From Saccharina japonica (lineage: Eukaryota; Sar; Phaeophyceae; Laminariales; Laminariaceae), in the NCBI GenBank assembly GCA_008828725.1, contig MEHQ01002588.1, forward strand, positions 26,352-90,351: a stretch of DNA of 64,000 nt, in the 5' to 3' direction. The notes below the pieces were generated by a model. That model was not told where the DNA came from and made no database searches. It saw nothing but the letters and a program-made list of their open reading frames with translations. Shown here one piece after another: positions 52,600 to 64,000 of this stretch. Made by a program: the position numbers and the translations under genes. The first letter of the stretch is position 1, and each line of letters opens with the position of its first letter.

Positions 52600-54603
52600 G
52601 TTCTTCGCGCAAGTCCGGAGTTACACCTATGAAATAGAAGTGCCGCGTCAACAGCCCTGTGCGTGTCTGGTCAAACATTACGACGGGGAAAGAACAATAG
52701 AACCGTGCACAGTGTTTGCGACATTATTAGTTGGAAATATTTGCAGACACGACTTTTATTGAGGGGGGGTATTGCGAAATAGGCAACACAACCTATTGTC
52801 GTAGTCAGCGTCCAGTACCACCTGCAGTACAGAAGCTACCTACTGTAGCCTAGTCAGTCTTCGGAATGCTACTGAATCAAAAGCATGACAGTCAGCACTT
52901 CGTCATCGATGTACGCATTAGTTGGAAGTGGCACGTATGCACGTATTATGTTATATAGGTACCGGGTACTGGTAGTAAATACGCGGCGTAATTACCAGTT
53001 CAGCAGTTACTGTTAAATATGCACGTACCAGTGCATAAATGCAAGATACAAGAAAATGAATTTTGGTCGGTCATCGGGAAATTGTTGCAGCGATGCGACG
53101 CCAGGGTTTACTGAGACACACGACGGCTGTCCAGACCAGCGTCGCGTTGAGGGTCTATCTGTATGGGCGGGGATCTAGCTGTCGAGAACCCCCCCGCCGC
53201 ATTATTCAGGGGCGCGGAGGAGCGTCCCCAGCGAGAAATGCCCTCCGTGTGTGTGGAACATATTATGCGACAAGCATGCAGCCCGGTGTCTATCGATACC
53301 AACCAAATACCACAGTAACTTCAGTGTCAAACGATTAGCATACCTGTCATGTATCGCCCATCGTTACAACCAACTGCGTTGCCCGTTATAACGACTGGAT
53401 CGATTCAATTCGGAGACCAGTTGGGCATTTGTGGAGCTGGAGCGAGGAACTGTCGCGAAATAACTCAAAGACAGCAAGCGTCACATGATCTCATACTCGT
53501 AGTACGTATCCGCGTGTGTACTCATACTGCTATTCTCTAAGGAGACGTTCCCGTTACTAGCACGCCACGTGACTCATACCGGTACGTATTGCACCGCTTT
53601 ATAGCCGTAGTACGTGATACCATCACACAAGCGAGTCATTCGCACGAGTACCGATCGTGGTCTACTTTGAGGGTCGAGGGTTTGAGCTGCTGCAGCATGG
53701 TGAACCCAGGGAGATTCTGACATATGAGTGCAGTGCCAGGGGATTGGAGTACGGGGTATGAGCCCAGACTTGGACGATGGAGATCTGTGTTCCTGGATCG
53801 CAGGGTATGTTGTCTCTGGTGTGCAGTTCATGAAGGGTTCCGGATGTCTCGTGCGGGCTCGCTTGCTCTATCGTAGTATTCCTGGATTAATATATTTTGA
53901 GAGTACTGGGATGGAATCTGGCTGACGTTTCGTCTGCGTTTCTGTGGTCTGGGTACCGGCAGTCTTGACGCCAGGGGTGCTTGGAAGGGGGTACCTGGAG
54001 CCCATAATTTGGGAGTCAAGATCTAGAGGCCTGATTGCGCTTTGGACTGGGCGGAATTGATTGTCATCAGAGACAATATACAAGTATTGGTACAGAATTG
54101 GTTGGTACGAGACCAGATGAACGTGCTTATTTTTTGCTGTATAGTTTATCTGGGCTGGTGAGGTTGAGTAGCGAGTTGAGCGCTTCGTTGACCACGGCCT
54201 ATCAGGAGATGGTGAAATCTTCCCCCGTGTTCAAAGTAGGTTCGGTGGTATATAGAACCTTGACTATCACTAGGGACCATAGTAATCAGGACCCATCAGG
54301 TACACGAAACCTGTATTACAGTATTTTTACTAAGCATGTTTGTTCCTGATCCCTATGGTCCCCCGCAGTAGTAACAGGCAAGCACTTGTCGTTGTGATCG
54401 CCATGATATCGCTGAGCCAAGAGGTGACGGGGAACGCTTTCCTTAGGTTTGTGTTTCACTTCGTTTTCTGGTAGGGGGGGGGCTACCTTCTATTTCGCAA
54501 GTCACGTGATTTGTACTACTAATAGTGCACCCTTTTTCTGTGAATGATTTACACTATTGTACTATTAATAGCAATAGGCACCAGATACCTGGTGTCATAC
54601 GTA
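52600..54603. other. Spacer with one small MITE
   Basis: Apart from the 95-bp element at 54270-54364, no gene or repeat is supported. It contains the upstream region of the membrane protein gene. Confidence 0.5.
54270..54364. mobile_element. Short MITE (about 95 bp), copy 2
   Basis: GGGACCATAGTAATCAGGAC at the left and TTCCTGATCCCTATGGTCCC at the right form terminal inverted repeats. The ends match the element at 20796-20893. Confidence 0.6.
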
Positions 54604-56863
54604 TCTATCTATCTATCTTATTATATAAAAGCTGCAATTCTGTCTGTCTGTCTGTCTGTCTGTCTGTAATTGAGTAGCGCTATCCAGAGCGGTTCAGCCC
54701 CACCTTGCCCCATGGGTAGGGAGGCTGGGTGCCACAACCCGCAGAACACCGGGTCCCATGCCGCGCCGAGCCGTGGCCGTGGCGCAATCCCGACGCACAG
54801 TTCTGACAGTCATCTAGCTAGCCTACCTGCTGACTTCCAATTTTTGAATTACTATTCTGGCAGCTGATTGGTTGCCCAAATCCATGCCAGTGGCTACTGG
54901 CTCTTTCTAGAACATCGGTGCTGAAAAGAGCCACCGAGGTTCCACCAAACCCGGGGAGGATATGCTCCCATCCCCGGATCAGAAATCCCTCCATATATCT
55001 ACAACTCCGACCAACCCGGGGACAAAAACGGCGATTTCCCGGTTCGACACTGCCCCGCACGGTATGGAAACCCCACCCCCATCGGTTGGTCACTGATTGG
55101 CTGAGGCTCAGGGAGCCAGCGGCACCCGGGGACGATAAGTTCCCATCCCCGGATCATAAATCCTTCCATACGTCTACAACTCCAACGAACCGGGGACGCA
55201 AACGGACATCCCCCGGATCGATACCGCCTCACAAGGTGTGGAAACCCCAATACCACGGGAACATTTACGGTTGCCTGGTCCTCATAGAGCCAGCGTGCGG
55301 CGAGAGTTGCCCCTCGGGGCAACGTCGAAGTCCCGCCGCACCCGGGGATGAAAAACGGCCCATCCCCGGGTCAGAAATCCTTCCATACATCTACAACTCC
55401 AACAAACCAGGGACGAAAACGGACATCCCCCGGGTCGATACCGCCCCGCAAGGTGTGGAAACCCCACCACCACTGGCTGATTGCTGATTTGTCTGGGGCG
55501 CTGGAGTTCATAGAGCCAGCACGCAGCGAGAGTTGTCCCTCGGGGCAACAGCGAGGTCCCGCCGCACCCGGGGATGATATTATCCCATCCTCGGGTCATA
55601 AATCCTTCCATACATTTATAACTCCAACGAACCGGGGACGCAGACGGACATCCCCCGGGTCGATACCGCCTCACAAGGTGTGGAAACCCCAATACCACGA
55701 GCAAATTTACGGTTGCCTGGCCCTCGTAGAGCCAGCGTGCGGCGAAAGTTGCCCCTCGAAGCAACGTCGAAGTCCCGTCGCACCCGGGGATGATATGATC
55801 CAATCCCCGGATCCAAAATCCCTCCATATCTCTACAACTCCGACCAACCCGGGGACAAAAACAGCGATTTCCCGGTTCGACACTGCCCCGCACGGTATGG
55901 AAACCCCACCCCCATCAGTTGGTCACTGATTGGCTGAGGCTCAGAGAGCCAGCGGCACCCGGGGACGATAAGTTCCTATCCCCGGGTCAGAAATCCTTCC
56001 ACACATTTACATCTCCAACGACCCGGGGACGAAAACGGACATCCCCCGGATCGATACCGCCTCACAAGGTGTGGACACCCCAATACCACGGGCAAATTTA
56101 AATTTACGGTTGCCTGGCCCTCGTAGAGCCAGCGTGCGGCGAAAGTTGCCCCTCGAGGCAACGTCGAAGTCCCGCCGCACCCGGGGATGATAACGTCCTA
56201 TCCCCCGGGTCAGAAGTATTTCCATACATTTACAACTCCAACGACCTGGGGACGCAAGCAAACATCCCCCGGGTCGATACCGCCCCACAAGGTGTGGAAA
56301 CCCCAACCCCACGGGCAAATTTGCGGTTGCCTGGCCCTCATAGAGCCAACGTGCGGCGAGAGTTGCTCCCCGGGGCATCGTCGAAGCCCTACCGCACCCG
56401 GGGACGACAAAGCCCCATCCCCGGGTCAGAAATCCTTCCATACATCTACAACTCCAACAACCTGGGGACGAAAACGGACATCCCCGGGGTTGATACCGCC
56501 CCACAAGGTGTGGAAACCCCAACCCCACGGGCTGATTCACGGTTGGCTGGCTCTCATGGAGCCAGCGCGCGGGGCGAGTTGTCCCTCGGGGCAACGGCGA
56601 GGTCCCACCGCACCCGGGGATGATAACATCGCATCGCCGGATCAGAAATCCTTGCGGACATCTACAACAACAATAACCCCGGGACGAAAACAAACACCCC
56701 CCGGGTCGATGCCGCCCCGCATGGGGGTTCCTATTTTTCGGTTCAGAGTGGTACATCACAGCACACTGTTAATGCGAGTACTATGCACCACACCAGGAAC
56801 TTACATACTACTATGGGCAACGCAAAGCTAGCGCCACGGGCGGAGCCGTGGCTGTACCGCTAG
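54604..56863 (+). mobile_element. Helitron-like unit 1 (non-autonomous, minisatellite interior)
   Basis: The 5' end is TCTATCTATCTATC preceded by A, followed by TTATATAAAAGCTGC and a TGTC run, a form common in Helitrons. The 3' end has a 7-bp-stem hairpin (56833-56852, GCCACGG loop CCGTGGC), seven bases, then CTAG followed by T. No terminal inverted repeats. The interior is nine GC-rich minisatellite monomers. No Rep/helicase gene is present. Confidence 0.65.
54945..56720. repeat. GC-rich minisatellite array in Helitron-like unit 1
   Basis: Nine monomers marked by CCCGGGGATGATA-like starts near 54950, 55119, 55349, 55569, 55789, 55959, 56180, 56398 and 56615. Two size classes, about 170 and about 220 bp. 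Each contains TCCTTCCATACATCTACAAC, a GGGTCGATACCGCC block and GTGTGGAAACCCC. Confidence 0.95.
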
Positions 56864-57184
56864 TATTATTAAATGCTGCTATTCTGTCTGTCTGTCTGTC
56901 TGTCTGTAATTGAGCAGCGCTATCCAGAGCGGCTCAGCCCCACCTTGCCCCATGGGTAGGGAGGCTGGGTGCCACAACCCGCAGAACACTGGGTCTTATG
57001 CCGCGCCCAGCCGTGGCCGTGGCGCAATCCCGATGCAGTTCTGGCAGCCATCTAGCCAGTCTACCTGCTGACTTACAATTTTTGAATTACTATTCTGGCA
57101 GCTGATTGGTTGCCCAAATCCATGCCAGTGGCTGCTGGCTCTTTTCTAGAACATCAATGCTGAAAAGAGCCACCGAGGTTCCGC

Positions 57185-59340
57185 AAAACCCGGGGAGGAT
57201 AGGCTCCCATCTCCGGATCAGAAATACTTCCATATCTCTACAACTTCGACCAACCGGGGACAAAAACGGCGATTTCCCGGGTCGACACCGTCCCGCACGG
57301 TATGGAAACCCCACCCCCATCAGTTAGTCACTGATTGGCTGTGAGGCTCAGGGCCGCACCCGGGGATGATATGATCCCATCCCCGGGTCAGAAATCCTTT
57401 CACACATGTACAACTCCAACGACCTGGGGACAAAAACAGACATCCTCCGGTTCGATACCGCCTCACAAGGTGTGGAAGCCCCAATACCACCGCCAAATTT
57501 ATAAATTTACGGTTGCCTGACCCTCATAGAGACAGCGTGCCGCGAGAGTTGCCCCTCGGGACAACGTCGAAATCCCGCCGCACCCGGGATGATAACGTCC
57601 CATCCCCGGGTCATAAATCCTTCCATACATCTACAACTCCAACAACCCGGGAACGAAAATGGACATCTCCCGGGTCGATACCGCCCCGCAAGGTGTGGAA
57701 ACCACACCACTAATGGCTGATTGCTGATTTGGCTGGGGCGCTGGAGTTCATAGAGCCAGCACGCGGCGAGGGCTGCCCCTCGGGGCAACGGCGGGGTCTC
57801 GTCGCACCCGGGGATGATATGATCCCATCCTCGGGTCATAAACCCTTCCATACATCTGCAACTCCAACGAACCGGGGACGCAAGCGGACATCCCCCGGGT
57901 CGATACCGCCCCACAAGGTGTGGAAACCCCAACCCCACGAGAAAATTTACGGTTGCCTGGCCCTCATAGAACCAGCATGTGCCACGAGAGTTGCCCCTCG
58001 GGACAACGTCGAAATCCCGCCACACCCGGGGATGATAACGTCCCAACCCCGGTTCGTAAGTCCTTCCATACATCTACAACTTCAATAACCCGGGGACGTA
58101 AACGCGGACATCTTCCAGGTCGCTAGTGCCCCACAAGGTGTGGAACCCTCAACCCTACGGGCTGATTTACGGTTGCCTGGCCCTCATAAAGCCAGCGTGC
58201 GACGAGATTTTCCCCTCGGGGCAACGTCGAAGTCCCCCCGTACCGGCGTGGTTGATATGACCCTATCCCCGGTCAGAAATCTCTCCATACATGTACAACT
58301 ATAACAACCCGGGGACGAAAACGGACATCCCCCGGGTCGATACCGCCCCACAAGGTGTGGAAACCCCACCACCACGGGTACATTTACGGTTGCCTGGCCC
58401 TTATAGAGCCAGCGTGCGGCGAGAGTTGCCCCTCGGGGCAACGTCGAAGTCCCACCGCACCCGGCGTGGTTGATATGATCCCATCCCCGGGTCAGAAATA
58501 CTCCCATACATCTACAACTTCAACAACCCCGGGAAGCCAAGCGGACATCCGTCGGGTCGATACCGCCTCGCAAGGTGTGGAAACCCCACCGCCACGGCTG
58601 ATTGCGAATTTGGCTGGGGCGCTGGAACCCAGAGAGCCAGCACGCAGCGAGGGTTACCCCTCAGGGCAACGGTGAGGTCCCGCCGCACCCGGGGATGATA
58701 AATTCCCACCCCCGGGTCAGAAATATTTCCATACATCTGCAACTTCACCGACCCGGGGGCGCAAGCGGACATCCCCCGGGTCGATACCGCCCCACAAGGT
58801 GTGGAAACCCCAACCCCACGGGCTAATATACGGTTGCCTGGCCCTCATAAAGCCAGCGTGCGGCGAGAGTTGTCCCTCGGGGCAATGTCGAAGTCCCGCC
58901 GCACCCGGGAATGATAACATCCCATCCCCGGGTCAGAAATCCTTCCATACATCTACAACTTCATTAACCCGGGGACGTAAACGCGGACACCCTCCAGGTC
59001 GATACCGCCCCGCAAGGTGTGGAAACCCCAATACCACGGGCTGATTTACGGGTTGCTGGCTCTCATAGAGCCAGCGCGCGGCGCGAACTTACCTTCGGGG
59101 TAACGTCGAGGTCCCACCGCGCCCGGGGATGATAAAGTCCCGTCTCCAGAAATCCTTGCGGACATCTACAACTCCAACAACCCTAGGACGAAATCAGACA
59201 CCCCCCTCGTCCAGACACCCCCCGCGTCGATACCGCCCTTCAAGGTCTGGAAATCCCAACCCCACGGGCTGAGTTACCATTTGGTTGGGGCTCATGGTCG
59301 ATGTTCCGCTGTACCCGGGGATGGTGAGGCCCCATCTCCG
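57185..59340. repeat. GC-rich minisatellite array in Helitron-like unit 2
   Basis: About eleven monomers of the same family, mostly 217-227 bp apart, with the first spacing about 170 bp as in unit 1. Confidence 0.95.
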
Positions 59341-59344
59341 AATC

Positions 59345-61090
59345 ATATGGTTCGTGCAGTACTATTTTTCCAAATTGTTTTCGGCTAATGGAGTGTTTCC
59401 GTTTTTTTTTCTTACGTTTACTCTCTAAACATTCTCCCGAAGGAAGGATTTGCGGTAATTTTTTTTAAAAACGGCAAAAAAGTACTTTAGAGAAGTAAGT
59501 TTTTGATCAAAAGTTACGGTAACTTTTGGCTCTCAGTTTCATTGGCCTACACACACCGAGCATTCTACCGACGCAGAACGTCACAACACAACACACCAAC
59601 CGATGGGAGCACACAGAGGCTTGAGAGGTGTAGCTAGAGTATGACACGGACGAGCGGTGTTGGATTTTGCTAGCGGGGCGTCGGCGGACTGCCGGCGGCC
59701 CGCTACGGTACGCTCTCGCCGGCTTGGTGTCGTGGAGGATGCGTCGTCCAGAAAGAACTACTCGTACGAGTACGAGTTCGTACGAGTTCGTACGAGTACA
59801 CGACGTCGAGTACTCGCATGTACACGCTGCACGTACTCGTACCGCCTTGCTTGTAGAGCTCGACAGGATGACAGATCGTCATGTATCATTTCAATTCCAC
59901 CACACTGCGGTAGCAGCAGTAACAGCAGTAGCAGCAGCGGCGGCGCGCCGCCACGGTCTGTCTATGTCGGGGGCCGGGCGGGCTTGGAACGGAGCGTGCC
60001 GGCGCGGTGTCGCGCGTAGGTCGAGGGCAGCAGCAGGAGCAGCACACGACGAGAAGAATAGTCGGTCGCAAAATCGAAAAAAGCAAAACCGGAAGCCGTT
60101 GCTGCTGCTGCTGCTGCCGATGCTGTTTGTTTATGTTGCTGGAGCAGACGCTGCCGTTAGCTGCCGCCACGTAGCTGCAGCCAACTGTGCTGCTGCTTGC
60201 GGTCGTGGCAGCGGCGGCGCTGCGGTTATCCCTGCCGCCCCCACCGTTGCTGGGCTGCCGTTCCTCTCGTACGCTAGTTTTTGTTTTCGTTCTTTTTTTG
60301 GTTCACCCCTCTTCCCCTGGTATTTTCGGAGGCGTCGCCAGCAGGATTGGGTGTACTTCTATCGCAAACACACCGAAATCGTGAAGGGAAGGGAATTCAC
60401 TTTTTTTAGCGGAAGGAAAGTATATATTTTATTTACTTCTATCGCAAACACTCTAATAACTTTCGAAATACGACGAAGCGCAAGACAAGATTACCACAGT
60501 CGTGATCACCAGCGCCGAGCTAACAAATACTGGTTTAGCAGGCAATTTGTTTCCTCCACTCTAAAATCAAGTAAATTGCAGGTTGTCGAGGGCATGATCA
60601 TAGCCAAATCACCTATTTTGAACAAAATCGTGAATATTTAGCGACACACCGTTCCAATGAAAAAAAAAGAGTCCCCTGCAGATCGGCGAATGGAATCGTT
60701 TGGCAACCACTATTTCTATTTCTGTTGGAGTCCCATTGAATTTTCCATGACGTCTCTGGTCCATTTTTTTGCCCGTTTCTTCTCCATTTTTTTATGTTGT
60801 ATTAAATTGGAAGAAAAGTCGCCTGGGGCATCTCAAGGGCTGTTGAAATCCGTTGTCTAAATGGTACTACGAAAAGTACACCGTTCACCTCATTGAAATA
60901 ACATTTTTCTGGTTTTTAGACATAAAGATGCAAAGCAGGTACTTTTTTTGTTTTTGTTTTTCCAGAAACACCTGCGCGGAAGAACAAGCGTTCTAGAGGT
61001 GTTTTCGAAATTTCGATCGCGTATCGATACTAAGAGAAACATGTTCCTTAAGTGCTGGGAAAATCTTGAAAAACAAATCTGCACGGACTA
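59345..61090. other. Non-minisatellite insert inside Helitron-like unit 2
   Basis: It contains a GTACGAGT-rich stretch (59757-59830), GCA/GCT triplet runs (59910-59945, 60098-60130) and AT-rich sequence. A 324-residue frame (59667-60641) is low complexity and not credible. Origin unknown. Confidence 0.5.
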
Positions 61091-61307
61091 TATATCCTTC
61101 GATACATGTACACCTTCAACAAAAACGGACATCCCCCGGGTCGATACCGCCCCGCATAGTGGTTGTAATTTTGTAATTTTTGGGTTGAGAGTGGTACATC
61201 ACAGCACACTGTTAATAATGCGAGTACTATGTCACACCCGGAACTTATTGACTACTGCGGGCAACGCAACGCTAGCGCCACGGGCGGAGCCGTGGCCGTA
61301 CCGCTAG

Positions 61308-63729
61308 TATTATTAAATGCTGTTAGTCTGTCTGTCTGGAATCATGATCTCGCGATCCAGAGCGCTTCAGCGCCACCTTTCCCCATAGATATGGAGGCTG
61401 GGTGCCACAACTAGTGGAACACCTGGTCTCATGCCCCGCCGAGTCCTGGCCGTCGCGCGCTGAGCGTTGCCCCAATCCCAAGGACAGTGACTACGGACAG
61501 CAATGTAAGGTCCATTTGGACTCTAATAAATTTATCCACCAATGGTCCTTATATTTCCGTGCAGATTGCTATATCACAGCACACTGCGAGTGCTGTCGTC
61601 ATGGTCTCGCGTTTCTCCCGATCCAGAGCGTTTCAGTCCCGCCTTGCAGCATCGATAGAGAGAGTGCGAGACACAATAAGCGGGACACTGCGTCTTACGC
61701 CGCGCCGAGTCCTGGCCGTCGCGTGCTGAGCGCTGCCGACAGTCGTGGCCGTGTCACAATCCCGCGGAAGTTCTGACAGCCATGCAGCCAGCCTAGCTGC
61801 TGACTAACAATTTTGAATTACAAAACCGGCAGCTGATTGGTTGACCAAATCCAAGTCAGAGGCCGCTGGATCTTTCTAGAAGATTGGTGCTGAATAGAAC
61901 CATCAAGGTTCCACCACACCCCAGGTAATATAGGGTACCCTCCCCAGATCGTGAATCCCTCCTTATCATTAAAAGTCCGACCAACCGGGGACAAAAACGG
62001 CGACCCCCCGGGTCGACACCACCCCGCACGGTGTGGAAACCCCAACCACATCGGCTGATAACTGATTGGCTGAGGCTCATGGAGCCAGCGGCACACGGGG
62101 ACGATAGGGTCCAATCCCCTCATCATGAATCCTTCCATGCATGTACATCTCCAACAACGCGGGGGCGAAAAAAGACATCCCCCGGTTCGATACCGCCGCA
62201 CAAGGTGTGGAAACCCCAACCTCACTGGCTGATTTAGGGTTATATGGAGCTGACGGAGACAGCCCGCGGCGAGGATTATCTACCCGGACAACGCCGGGGT
62301 GCCACCGCACCAGGGGACGACAAGGCCACATTCTCTTTTAAGAAAACCTTCAATGGATCGGAAACCCAAAAACAACTGGAAAGCGGTGTTCTGCCGGACC
62401 GATACCGCCCCGCAAGGTGTGGAAACCCTTCCCCCATAGCCTGATTGCTGATTGGACTGGAGTTCATGGAGCCAGCGCGTGGCTGGAGTTGCTCCTCGGG
62501 ACAACGGCGAGGTCTCGCCGCACCCGGGGATGATGGTGTCCCACCCCCTGATCCCAAATCCTTCCATACATCTACAACTCCAACAATCTAGGGACGAAAA
62601 CAGAGTTCCCCCGGGTCGATACCGCCTCGCAAGGTGTGGAAACCCCACCCCCATATAGGCTGATTGCTGATTGGGATGAAGCTCATGGAGCCAGCGCGCG
62701 GCGAGAGTTGCTTTGCGGCAATGCCGAGGCCCCGCCACACCCGTGGATGATAGTGTCCCATCCCCGGATCCGAAATTCTTCCATACATCTACAGCTCCAA
62801 CAATCCGGGGACGAAAACGGAGCTCCCCCGGGTCGATACCACCTCGCAAGGTGTGGAAACCCCACCCCCATCGGCTGATTGCTGATTGGCTGGGACTTAT
62901 GCAGCCAGCGCGTGGCTGGAGTTGCCCCTCGGGAGAATGGCGAGGTCCCGCCGCACCCGGGGATGATAGTGACCCATCCCCAGATCATAAATTATTCCAT
63001 ACATCTACAAATCCAGCAATCCGGGGACGAAAACAGAGTTCCCCTGGGTCGATACCGCCTCGCAAGGTGTGGAAACCCCACCCCCATAGCCTGATTTCTG
63101 ATTGGGCTGGAGCTCATGGAGCCAGCGCGCGGCGAGGGTTGCCCCTCGGGGCAATGCCGAGGTCCCACCGCACCCGGGGATGATAGTGTCCCATCCCCGG
63201 ATCCGAAATCCTTCCATACATCTACAACTCCAACAATCTGGGGATGAAAACGGAGTTTCCCCGGGTCGATACCGCCTCGCATGGTGTGGAAACCCCACCC
63301 CCATCGGCTGATTGCTGACTGGCTGGAGCTTATGGAGTCAGCGTGGCTGGAGTTGCCCCTCGGCAGAATGGCGAGGTCCCGTCGCACCCGGAGATGATAG
63401 TGCCCCATCCTCGGATCATAAATCCTTCCATACATCTACAACTCCAACAATCTGGGGACGAAAACGGAGCTCCCCCGGGTCGATACCGCATCGCAAGGTG
63501 TGGAAACCCCACCCCCATAGGCTGATTGCTGATTGAGATGGAGCTCATGGAGCCAGCGCGCGGCGAGAGTTCCCTCTCGGGACAACGCCGAGGTCCCGCC
63601 GCACCCGGGGATGATAGTGTCCCATCCCCTGATCCGAAATCGTTTAATATATCTACAACTCCAGCAATCCGGGGACGAAAACGGAAATTCCCTGGGTCGA
63701 TACCGCCTCGCAAGGTGTGGAAACTGTAG
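61308..63729 (+). mobile_element. Helitron-like unit 3, 3' end missing
   Basis: It starts TATTATTAAATGCTG plus a short TGTC run after the CTAG of unit 2. Its 5' domain is more diverged and partly duplicated (CCAGAGCG blocks near 61360 and 61621). The minisatellite ends abruptly at about 63729 without hairpin or CTAG, where unrelated coding-like sequence begins. Confidence 0.55.
61917..63729. repeat. GC-rich minisatellite array in Helitron-like unit 3
   Basis: Nine monomers, mostly 215-220 bp apart (marker near 62094, 62312, 62524, 62742, 62958, 63175, 63390 and 63605). These monomers form their own subtype with GGAGTTCATGGAGCCAGCG-like blocks. Confidence 0.95.
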
Positions 63730-63940
63730 CGCTTCCCCAGGTCCAGTAACTTGATGGTGTGAGGCAGTTCCTTGCCCTCGCCATCTTCAGCCACCATCAC
63801 AACTCGGGCCAGTTGCCAACCTGCGCGGGAAGTTTTGAAATATATGTACGATCCAATAATGTCACGATCATAAATTCCAGGTCTCCCTGGTGGAGGACCC
63901 ATGGAAAAGGTTGGAAGTTCGGTCGGATCTGTTTGGCACG
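63730..63940 (-). CDS. Partial unrecognised coding fragment at the right edge
   Basis: The minus-strand frame reads LPTFSMGPPPGRPGIYDRD, IIGSYIYFKTSRAGWQLARV and LPHTIKLLDLGKRYS, with protein-like composition. It is joined directly to the minisatellite at 63729. No family is named with confidence; transposon origin is plausible. A plus-strand alternative exists: an acceptor-like CCAG at 63877-63880 followed by an open frame (VSLVEDPWKRLEVRSDLFG) to the window end. Confidence 0.3.
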
Positions 63941-64000
63941 GGACAGGTCAGGACCAAGAGGCAGGATGCAATCTGCCTAAGAACGGTGAGAGGGGTGGTG

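Larger units (their letters stand above)
56864..61307 (+). mobile_element. Helitron-like unit 2, head-to-tail with unit 1
   Basis: It begins TATTATTAAATGCTGC plus TGTC run directly after the CTAG of unit 1, so it lacks the TCTATC outer end. The 5' domain (ATCCAGAGCGG, TGCCACAACCCGCAGAACAC) matches unit 1. The 3' end repeats the hairpin (61277-61296) and CTAG. A 1.7-kb non-minisatellite segment (59345-61090) interrupts the interior. Confidence 0.65.

Noticed and set aside
59667..60641. 324-residue ORF in Helitron-like unit 2
   Set aside because: Made of Arg/Ala-rich and triplet-repeat sequence without any conserved segment.
54918..63536. Many 100-250-residue Pro/Gly/Ser-rich ORFs on both strands
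   Set aside because: They are translations of the GC-rich minisatellite, repeat with its period and exist in several frames.

Overview
This is nuclear DNA of an intron-rich eukaryote. Three multi-exon protein genes can be reconstructed. Their exons are GC-rich and 75-230 bp long, separated by introns of 0.3-3.3 kb that are full of transposons and microsatellites. The style (many long introns, an atypical SDR of the kind common in photosynthetic eukaryotes, TTAGGG-type telomere-like repeats, abundant LINEs) suggests a stramenopile, most likely a brown alga. That placement is inference and could not be checked by a search.

Layout. 1-5130 (minus): seven exons of an NmrA/SDR-type NAD(P)-binding protein whose 3' end runs off the left edge. 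5131-7241: divergent intergenic region. 7242-12555 (plus): eight-exon gene for a tandem CHORD zinc-binding protein, with apparent reading-frame breaks in exon 4. 14357-37164 (plus): CCT2, the beta subunit of the cytosolic chaperonin TRiC/CCT, 14 exons over about 23 kb; one copy of each exon gives an exact 528-residue frame. CCT2 exon 8 is present three times and exon 9 twice in near-identical duplicated blocks (25.1-29.9 kb). 37165-45600: a repeat-rich region with degenerate tandem repeats and transposon debris. 45.6-49.8 kb: the longest copy of a non-LTR retrotransposon. 50947-52599 (minus): an intronless 550-residue predicted membrane protein. 54604-63729: three head-to-tail Helitron-like units, each built around a GC-rich minisatellite.

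The most interesting system is the mobile DNA. A non-LTR retrotransposon (AP-type endonuclease, reverse transcriptase, C-terminal Cys/His knuckle) occurs as four copies. Each ends a few bases after its stop codon in a poly(C) tail rather than poly(A), and the 5'-truncated copies also start directly at poly(C). A structured SINE-like family of about 0.5 kb ends in almost the same terminal motif (ATGAGTAC plus poly C) and is likewise flanked on both sides by poly(C) or poly(G). Together they look like a LINE/SINE pair that primes on and inserts into poly(C/G) tracts. The second system is the Helitron concatemer with minisatellite interior.

The CHORD protein (family members are HSP90/SGT1 co-chaperones) and CCT2 are both protein-folding genes on the same strand, about 1.8 kb apart. 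No operon-like relation is implied.
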